A stretch of DNA of 64,000 bases from Flammeovirgaceae bacterium SG7u.111 (GTDB lineage Bacteria > Bacteroidota > Bacteroidia > Cytophagales > Flammeovirgaceae). Below the pieces are notes generated by a model, which was not told the DNA's origin, ran no database searches, and saw nothing but the letters and a program-made list of their open reading frames with translations. The first letter of the stretch is position 1; every line of letters starts with the position of its first letter. Below are positions 58,798-64,000 of this stretch, piece after piece. The position numbers and the translations under genes were made by a program. Location of the stretch: assembly GCA_034044135.1 (NCBI GenBank), contig CP139021.1:1069635-1133634 (forward strand), in the 5' to 3' direction.

Positions 58798-60318
58798 CTA
58801 ATTCCTAACCTTTAGCATTTCCAAAATATCGTCTAGGTATTCACGGTTGTTGGAGAGCCTTGGTACTTTGTGTTGCCCACCGAGTTTGCCCCGTTTTTTC
58901 ATCCAATCGTAAAAAGTTCCTTTGGGTACGTGGTGGATGGTAGGTGCTACGAGGGCGATGTCTTGGTAGCGCTTGGCATCGTAGTCGGAGTTTACATCCC
59001 GCAATATTTTATCGAGCGATTCATCGAATTTAGTGGTATCATCTGGTGCTTTGTCGAACTCGATGACCCATTCGTGCCCGCCTTTTTTTCCCGCTTCCAA
59101 GTAAATTGGACCTGCGGTAAAGTTGGCTACTTGCGCTCCCGTGGTCTTGCTTGCTTCGGTAATGGCTGCTTCGGCATTTTCAATTATCACCTCTTCGCCA
59201 AAGGCATTTATGAAATGCTTTGTTCTTCCCGTGATTTTGAAACGGAAAGGTTCTTTAGACGTAAAGCGGATAGTATCGCCAATTTTGTAGCGCCACAGCC
59301 CTCCGTTGGTCGAGATCACCATTGCGTAGTTTTTTCCTACTTCCACCTCATCTATCCAAAGCGTTTTAGGGTTTTCTTTTTCAAATTCTTCCATAGGGAT
59401 GAACTCGTAGAAAACGCCATAGTCTAGCATGAGCAACATCTCGTCAGGCTCGTTGGTGTCTTGCACGCCAAAGAAGCCCTCCGAGGCATTGTATAACTCC
59501 AAATAGTGCATGTTGCTGCTCGGGATCAGTTTTTTAAATGTCTCCCTATACGGCTTAAATGCCACTGCACCGTGGGAGAATAGCTCAATATTGGGCCATA
59601 CTTCGGTGATATCTTTCTTTCCTGTGATCTCTAAAATTCTTTCTAACAAAACGAGCGTCCAAGTAGGTACGCCCGAAATGCTGACAACGTCTTCTTTAAT
59701 GGTTGCCCGAGCCATCTTTTCTATTTTTTCTTCCCACTTGTCCATAAGGGCTATGTCCAAACCTGGGGTGCGCATGAACTCCGCCCACATCGGTAGGTTT
59801 TTCATGATCACCGCCGAAACGTCTCCGTAAAACATATCGGGGTTTTTCTCGCTACGCTGGTAGGTGCCGCCTATCCCTATGTTTTTTCCTGTAAAAAGGT
59901 TGGTTTCTGGATTGCGGGTCACGTAGATGGACATCATGTCTTTGCCCGCCTTGTAGTGGCAGTCTTCTAGCGATTCTTCGGTAATGGGGATGAACTTGCT
60001 TCGGGCGTTGGTTGTACCCGATGACTTGGAAAACCAAGTGACTTTGGTGGGCCAGAGCAAAAATTGCTCGCCGTGCATCAGCCTGTCTATGTAGGGGAAC
60101 AGCTCTTCGTAGGTAGAAATAGGTACGCGCTCCTTGAATTTGTCTATCGAATTTATTTCTGAATATCCATATTTTTTTCCCCATTCGGTGTGCCTTGCCG
60201 TGCTTACCAAATGATGGAAAACTTGCTCCTGCGCTTCATAGGGTTTCAGCATGAACCGTTCTATTTGGTTCATTCGTCTCCCCATTACCCAATTAAAAAA
60301 AGAATTGATAAAAGACAT
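58798..60318 (-). CDS. GH3-family acyl-adenylate-type protein
   Basis: 506 residues, the length of GH3 proteins. Features are FSKSSGTTNARSKFIPI (about 92-108), which is the ATP-binding Ser/Thr-rich loop, and YKIGDTIRFTSKEPFRFKIT (about 342-361), the hinge segment. Plant GH3 enzymes join amino acids to jasmonate or auxin; the bacterial members are common in Bacteroidota and their substrates are not known. The neighbour upstream is lptB. Assignment to the family is secure; role is not. Confidence 0.9.
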   Translation of the reverse strand: MSFINSFFNWVMGRRMNQIERFMLKPYEAQEQVFHHLVSTARHTEWGKKYGYSEINSIDKFKERVPISTYEELFPYIDRLMHGEQFLLWPTKVTWFSKSSGTTNARSKFIPITEESLEDCHYKAGKDMMSIYVTRNPETNLFTGKNIGIGGTYQRSEKNPDMFYGDVSAVIMKNLPMWAEFMRTPGLDIALMDKWEEKIEKMARATIKEDVVSISGVPTWTLVLLERILEITGKKDITEVWPNIELFSHGAVAFKPYRETFKKLIPSSNMHYLELYNASEGFFGVQDTNEPDEMLLMLDYGVFYEFIPMEEFEKENPKTLWIDEVEVGKNYAMVISTNGGLWRYKIGDTIRFTSKEPFRFKITGRTKHFINAFGEEVIIENAEAAITEASKTTGAQVANFTAGPIYLEAGKKGGHEWVIEFDKAPDDTTKFDESLDKILRDVNSDYDAKRYQDIALVAPTIHHVPKGTFYDWMKKRGKLGGQHKVPRLSNNREYLDDILEMLKVRN

Positions 60319-60467
60319 GTGAAAGTATTTCGGTGAACTAATTTTCCAATTTCATAAATAACAATGGCGTACCTGTTTTGACTAACATGATACGCCTAAA
60401 GTTGTTTGTTTTTTGGAAGTAGGGGCGAAGTAACGCACCTTCCTTTCGCTGCTAGTCTATTTTTTTT

Positions 60468-61205
60468 CTAATCGAAGAACTTACGTTTGAATTCGTATTG
60501 CGTTCCAAGATACGTCCTTTTTACCAGATCATCCTCTACCAAATCTTCTGGCGTACCGTCTTTCAATATTTTTCCTTCCGAAAGGATGTAGGCACGGCTA
60601 GTGATAGAAAGCGTTTCGGTTACGTTGTGGTCGGTGATGAGGATACCGATATTTCGGTGGCGAAGCTTCCAGACAATTCGTTGGATTTCCTCAACGGCAA
60701 TGGGGTCAACCCCGGCAAAAGGCTCATCGAGCAAGACAAATTTGGGGTCTACGGCCAAGGCTCGGGCTATCTCCGTTCTTCTTCGTTCTCCACCCGAAAG
60801 CACCATGCCCTTGTTTTTTCGGACATGTGTGAGGCTAAATTCCTCCAGCAATTCTTCCATTTTCTCAATTTGCTGCTTGCGTGGCATCTTGGTCATTTGC
60901 AGCGGGGCAAGGATGTTTTCTTCCACGCTTAGCCCTCTAAACACCGAAGGTTCTTGGGCCAGATAGCCTACGCCCAATTTGGCGCGCTGGTACATGGGCA
61001 AGTCGGTAATGTCTTTGTCGTCCAAAAGTACCGTGCCTTTGTTAGGTTTTATAAGTCCAACTATTATGTAAAACGAGGTGGTTTTCCCAGCACCGTTTGG
61101 TCCTAATAGCCCAACGATTTCTCCCTGTTCTACTTTTACAGAAACGTCGTTTACCACGGCTCTGCCCTTATATTTTTTGATAAGTCCGTCTCCCCTTAGA
61201 ATCAT
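60468..61205 (-). CDS. lptB: LPS export ABC transporter ATP-binding protein
   Basis: 245 residues. Walker [11 protein letters not shown] (35-44), signature LSGGE (136-140), Walker B VLLDEP (157-162). The [18 protein letters not shown] segment (81-98) is the LptB Q-loop region. LptB drives LptFG, which lifts lipopolysaccharide from the inner membrane onto the Lpt bridge. A -7-like TATTTTTG lies 41 bases before the start (61246-61253). The other Lpt genes are not in the window. Confidence 0.93.
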   Translation of the reverse strand: MILRGDGLIKKYKGRAVVNDVSVKVEQGEIVGLLGPNGAGKTTSFYIIVGLIKPNKGTVLLDDKDITDLPMYQRAKLGVGYLAQEPSVFRGLSVEENILAPLQMTKMPRKQQIEKMEELLEEFSLTHVRKNKGMVLSGGERRRTEIARALAVDPKFVLLDEPFAGVDPIAVEEIQRIVWKLRHRNIGILITDHNVTETLSITSRAYILSEGKILKDGTPEDLVEDDLVKRTYLGTQYEFKRKFFD

Positions 61206-61245
61206 ATTTATTATCCAAAAGATTAGTTTGGTACAAAATTTTCTT

Positions 61246-61253
61246 CAAAAATA
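61246..61253 (-). promoter_or_regulatory. Candidate -7 element TATTTTTG of lptB
   Basis: The minus strand reads TATTTTTG, fitting TAnnTTTG, with about 40 bases to the lptB start. A clear -33 was not found. Confidence 0.3.
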
Positions 61254-61497
61254 ACATAAAAATATTGGGCGCATTTGCACTTCATCTACAAATGAATCCA
61301 ATTATGTTTGAGTATAAGACAATTAGTTGATTGACAGTGCTTTTTAAATAATTATAAAAAACGTTAAATGCCTTTTGGGCTCAGCGGTTGTCATTTTTTA
61401 CATTACTCCAGTTTATTTAACTCCTTGTATAGCACCTCTGTAAACTTTCGTTTTAAAATCATCGTACAGTAGAATTGTTTAAACAAAATAAATAACC

Positions 61498-62322
61498 ATG
61501 AGAAAATTCAGCATAGTTAAGTTTTTAATTTTTTCTGTTCTAATCGTGTCTTTGGCTTCGTGTGGAGAATCGGATGTAGAGCAGGAAGGGGATATTGCGA
61601 GCACCAATAGTCAAGTAACTTCAGATGAGGTATTTGCAGAGGCTGTTTTCGATGGGGTTGACTTTTCCATAGAAAGTGCCCAGGCAGGGCAAAGAGAGGC
61701 GGCTGATCCATGTTTGGATTACAGCTTAAGCGGCTCAGAAGGGGTGTTGGACCTAACGCTCGATTTTGGCAGCGAGCCTTGCGAAGGAGCTGATGGAGTT
61801 ACCCGCCAAGGAAAAATCCTAGTTACGATCACTGGTGGTGAAAAGTTGGAAGCCGCTAACTCAAAAACTGTAATTACGTTCGACAACTTTTTTGTGGATG
61901 GTCATAAAGTAGAAGGAATAAGGACCATAGAGAACCTAGGGTTTGAAGAAGGAACCTTGGTGCTGAAGCAGAAAATTACCATGACCGATGGCAAGATTAC
62001 GTTGTCTGATGGAAGAACAATTACGCGAAATGCGACTTGGGACAAAACTTGGGATATCTTGAATGGAATTCACAACCTAGAAGGTTCTGCTTCTGGGAAA
62101 ACAAGGCAGGATATTACTTACCAAAGCGAAGTGACCGAAACGATTGTCAGAAAACGTGAGTGTTTCTTAGAAGGTATTTACTATCCTGTTCAAGGTAAAA
62201 AGACTATTGCTGCAAGTAACGGAACTGCTACGGTGGTGAGGGTAGTTGATTTTGGGGATGGAACTTGCGATAAGAAAGTGGTAGTGACCATCAATGGTGA
62301 GGATACTGAATTGGAACTTTAA
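61498..62322 (+). CDS. Hypothetical lipoprotein
   Basis: 274 residues. A lipoprotein signal ends at LASC (Cys22). The rest reads as a beta-rich secreted domain: FGSEPCEGADGVTRQGKILV, then repeated ITxxNLxG-like strands and paired Cys (CFLEGIYYPVQGKKTI and DGTC). No family recognised. A strong terminator follows at once, so it is a single-gene unit. Likely surface or periplasmic. Confidence 0.65.
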   Translation: MRKFSIVKFLIFSVLIVSLASCGESDVEQEGDIASTNSQVTSDEVFAEAVFDGVDFSIESAQAGQREAADPCLDYSLSGSEGVLDLTLDFGSEPCEGADGVTRQGKILVTITGGEKLEAANSKTVITFDNFFVDGHKVEGIRTIENLGFEEGTLVLKQKITMTDGKITLSDGRTITRNATWDKTWDILNGIHNLEGSASGKTRQDITYQSEVTETIVRKRECFLEGIYYPVQGKKTIAASNGTATVVRVVDFGDGTCDKKVVVTINGEDTELEL

Positions 62323-62342
62323 GAGACTACACTGCACATAGG

Positions 62343-62388
62343 AAACAGCAAAGGCTGCGGGCGTTTATGTCCGCAGCCTTTGCTGTTT
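62343..62388 (+). terminator. Strong terminator of the lipoprotein gene
   Basis: A perfect 17-base stem (AACAGCAAAGGCTGCGG, 62344-62360, with 62371-62387), a 10-base loop, and TTTT immediately after. The longest perfect stem in the window. Confidence 0.93.
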
Positions 62389-62438
62389 TGAGAAATACTT
62401 TAACCTGTTGTAGGCTATGGAGGTGCGTGACAACTTAC

Positions 62439-63008
62439 TTACCTTCTTACATTTTTTACCGAAGGGAATTTCATTCTATAATCGTGGTCAACTTTTCCCT
62501 TGCTAATATTTAGCAATTTCCCTTTTATCAACCTTTTCTTGAATCCGCTTAGGTAATCGGTGAAAAGAACACCATCAATATGGTCATACTCATGCTGGAT
62601 AACCCTAGCCTTTAGGCCATCAAACTCTTCTTCGTGTTCTTTCCAGTTTTCATCAAAGTAGCGGAGCTTGATCACTTCGGGTCTTTCTACTTTCTCACGG
62701 ATACCGGGTATGCTCAAGCAACCTTCTTCGTACTCCCATGGTTCGCCGTCTTCTTCTACCTTTTCTGCGTTGATGAATACCTTTTTGAAGCCTTTTAATG
62801 TTTCCTCGTCCATAGGCTCGGCATCTACTACAAACATACGTACGCCCATGCCTATTTGTGGGGCTGCCAACCCTACGCCATTAGCCTCGTACATGGTCTC
62901 GAACATATCTTCGGCTAGCTTTTTCACATCTATGTCCCCACCTTTCTCGATCTCTACAGCCTTCTTTTTCAATACGGAATCCCCGTAAGCTACTATTGGA
63001 TATATCAT
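62439..63008 (-). CDS. def: Peptide deformylase
   Basis: 189 residues from the ATG at 63008; an upstream ATG at 63050 would add 14 unlike residues. The three motifs are present: GVGLAAPQ (44-51), EGCLSIPG (95-102, Cys97) and the metal site HEYDH (139-143). It removes the formyl group from new proteins, the step after fmt. ruvX lies just upstream on the same strand, so they may share a transcript. Confidence 0.95.
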   Translation of the reverse strand: MIYPIVAYGDSVLKKKAVEIEKGGDIDVKKLAEDMFETMYEANGVGLAAPQIGMGVRMFVVDAEPMDEETLKGFKKVFINAEKVEEDGEPWEYEEGCLSIPGIREKVERPEVIKLRYFDENWKEHEEEFDGLKARVIQHEYDHIDGVLFTDYLSGFKKRLIKGKLLNISKGKVDHDYRMKFPSVKNVRR

Positions 63009-63062
63009 TTTTATATAATTGATTTTCAGTTTGATTGAAAGCGCAACCAAATTACGCTTCTG

Positions 63063-63482
63063 CTAAAAATTTTCCCTGCTTTCCATGAACGACTGCAAAA
63101 TAATAGTCGCGCTTATCATATCAACATTGGCTTTTACCCTTCTGTTTTTTTTCTTCATTCCCCCTCTTACCATTGCATCTTTCGCCATTTTGGACGTAAA
63201 ACGTTCGTCTATCCAATGGATGGGGATATTTGGGTAGATCTCGCTCAGCTTGTAGACAAAAGATTTTGCAGGCTGGGTAGCATCGGTATCAGAGTTGTCG
63301 AGGTTTTTGGGCAAGCCGATTACAAACCCTTCCACGATTTCCTTTGCCAAGTACTCTTTCAAAAAGATCCAAATCTCGTTGGTAGGTACAGTCCCTATCG
63401 CCGAGGCAATAATTTGCAGCTCGTCGGTAGCCGCTAGACCTACTCTTTTTTTACCATAATCAATCGCAAGTATCCTTCCCAT
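63063..63482 (-). CDS. ruvX: Holliday junction resolvase RuvX (YqgF)
   Basis: 139 residues, typical for the RNase H-fold YqgF/RuvX family. Asp7 in ILAIDYGKKRVGLAATD is the first metal ligand; GFVIGLPKNLDNSDTDAT and IHWIDERFTS follow, with a second Asp in the DMISATIILQ region. The enzyme is linked to rRNA maturation and Holliday junction processing. A TAACTTTG element on the minus strand (63487-63494) sits 5 bases before the start, so transcription may begin at the start codon. def is 54 bases downstream. Confidence 0.93.
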   Translation of the reverse strand: MGRILAIDYGKKRVGLAATDELQIIASAIGTVPTNEIWIFLKEYLAKEIVEGFVIGLPKNLDNSDTDATQPAKSFVYKLSEIYPNIPIHWIDERFTSKMAKDAMVRGGMKKKNRRVKANVDMISATIILQSFMESRENF

Positions 63483-63530
63483 GTGGCAAAGTTAAGCTAC
63501 TCTGTAGATTTATTGAAATCTATAAAAACT

Positions 63531-63561
63531 AAAAAAGCACGCTAGTTGCCTAGCGTGCTTT
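63531..63561 (-). terminator. Terminator of the downstream TonB receptor gene
   Basis: Twelve-base perfect stem AAAGCACGCTAG (63534-63545) with 63550-63561, loop TTGC. The A run at 63531-63536 is the T tract on the minus strand. It lies 29 bases past the receptor's stop. Confidence 0.88.
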
Positions 63562-63589
63562 GGTTGTGAATAATTTAAGGTTCTTTGTT

Positions 63590-64000
63590 TTATAGCTTAT
63601 AGCCCAATCTTACACTGAAAGCAGTGCCTGGAGAATAGCTTTCAAAGATCTCATCATTAGTATTATAGCTTTCAGCGACAATTTCTTTTTTATCGTTCAA
63701 AATATTTTCAACCTTTATTCCTACACTCAACCTTTCTTGAACCCCAAGTCTTTTATTAGCATTAAAATTGAGACTTTGGAAAGGTACAGCATATACATCT
63801 GGTTGTTCTGCAGTACCAACGTAATGTAACGTGCGACCTTGCACATTAAAAAATAAACCTGCATCAAGACCTGATGGTGACTTGTAGCTCAACCCAGCAT
63901 TAATCAGATAAGGTGCTTGGCCAGCCATATCTCTAGTTTCATCAATTGTTTCCCCATCTCTTTTGCTTTGTACTCTCGCGTCAAATTCGGTTTTATCCAT
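63590..64000 (-). CDS. TonB-dependent receptor, C-terminal part only
   Basis: 136 codons enter from beyond the window edge on the minus strand. The end is a TonB barrel: AGLSYKSPSGLDAGLFFNVQG, LNFNANKRLGVQERLSVGIKV, then ENILNDKKEIVAESYN and FSVRLGYKL at the terminus. The Met at the edge is internal, not a start. Substrate unknown. Confidence 0.85.
   Translation of the reverse strand: MDKTEFDARVQSKRDGETIDETRDMAGQAPYLINAGLSYKSPSGLDAGLFFNVQGRTLHYVGTAEQPDVYAVPFQSLNFNANKRLGVQERLSVGIKVENILNDKKEIVAESYNTNDEIFESYSPGTAFSVRLGYKL

Overview
The window comes from a Bacteroidota chromosome, most likely a member of the Cytophagales (order level is inference). Three things point there. Alternative complex III (act) genes sit directly in front of cytochrome oxidase genes. 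There is a type IX secretion (T9SS) gliding-type C-terminal domain on a giant adhesin, next to PorP/SprF-like and PorE-like genes. SusC/RagA and other TonB-dependent receptors are present, promoters fit TAnnTTTG, and Shine-Dalgarno sites are not evident. Coding density is high and most genes are ordinary chromosomal ones; no complete insertion sequence, prophage, CRISPR array, tRNA or rRNA was seen.

Layout. 1-7565: respiratory operon actB(partial)-actC-actD-actE-actF-coxB-coxA, closed by a strong terminator. 7601-9611: gyrB on the minus strand. 10056-10844: an SDR-fold protein lacking the catalytic Tyr and Lys. 11150-32038: a module of a 5836-residue secreted adhesin, a PorP/SprF-like outer-membrane protein and a PorE-like TPR/propeller/OmpA lipid-envelope protein. 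The adhesin has about seven DUF11 super-repeats, then many Ig/PKD-like domains including a 792-bp tandem repeat, then a CHU_C secretion signal. 32191-39707: a small lipoprotein cytochrome c and a metal-handling cluster (two COG0523 GTPases behind twin palindromes, a MerC-like protein, a DUF3299-like protein, then on the minus strand a Cys-containing TonB receptor, an HMA-like secreted protein and a small Cys-rich secreted protein). 39869-41971: a TetR regulator and two NAD(P)-binding proteins, with a shared 20-bp candidate operator. 42062-45975: small membrane protein, a YdcF remnant, a PEBP-family protein, an AraC regulator and pruA. 46771-51247: lineage-type hypothetical proteins, a porin and a DUF2752/TM2 pair. 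51352-57095: an ExbD-like protein, a Ser/Glu-rich membrane-anchored protein and a SusC without SusD, with clusters of short hairpins in the gaps. 57172-64000: mostly minus-strand housekeeping genes (DUF4259, fmt, GH3, lptB, def, ruvX) and the end of another TonB receptor.

How the genes work together. The act/cox operon links quinol oxidation to cytochrome c and oxygen reduction in the inner membrane. The adhesin should be exported by Sec, then moved across the outer membrane by T9SS; the two downstream genes probably form its surface anchor and its peptidoglycan-linked partner. The metal cluster combines cytoplasmic metal-chaperone GTPases with outer-membrane uptake and periplasmic metal-binding proteins, and the palindromes ahead of it look like a Zur/Fur-type control point. 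Dispersed structure is the other theme: two related palindromic MITE-like elements, at least three hairpin clusters and several intercistronic hairpins.
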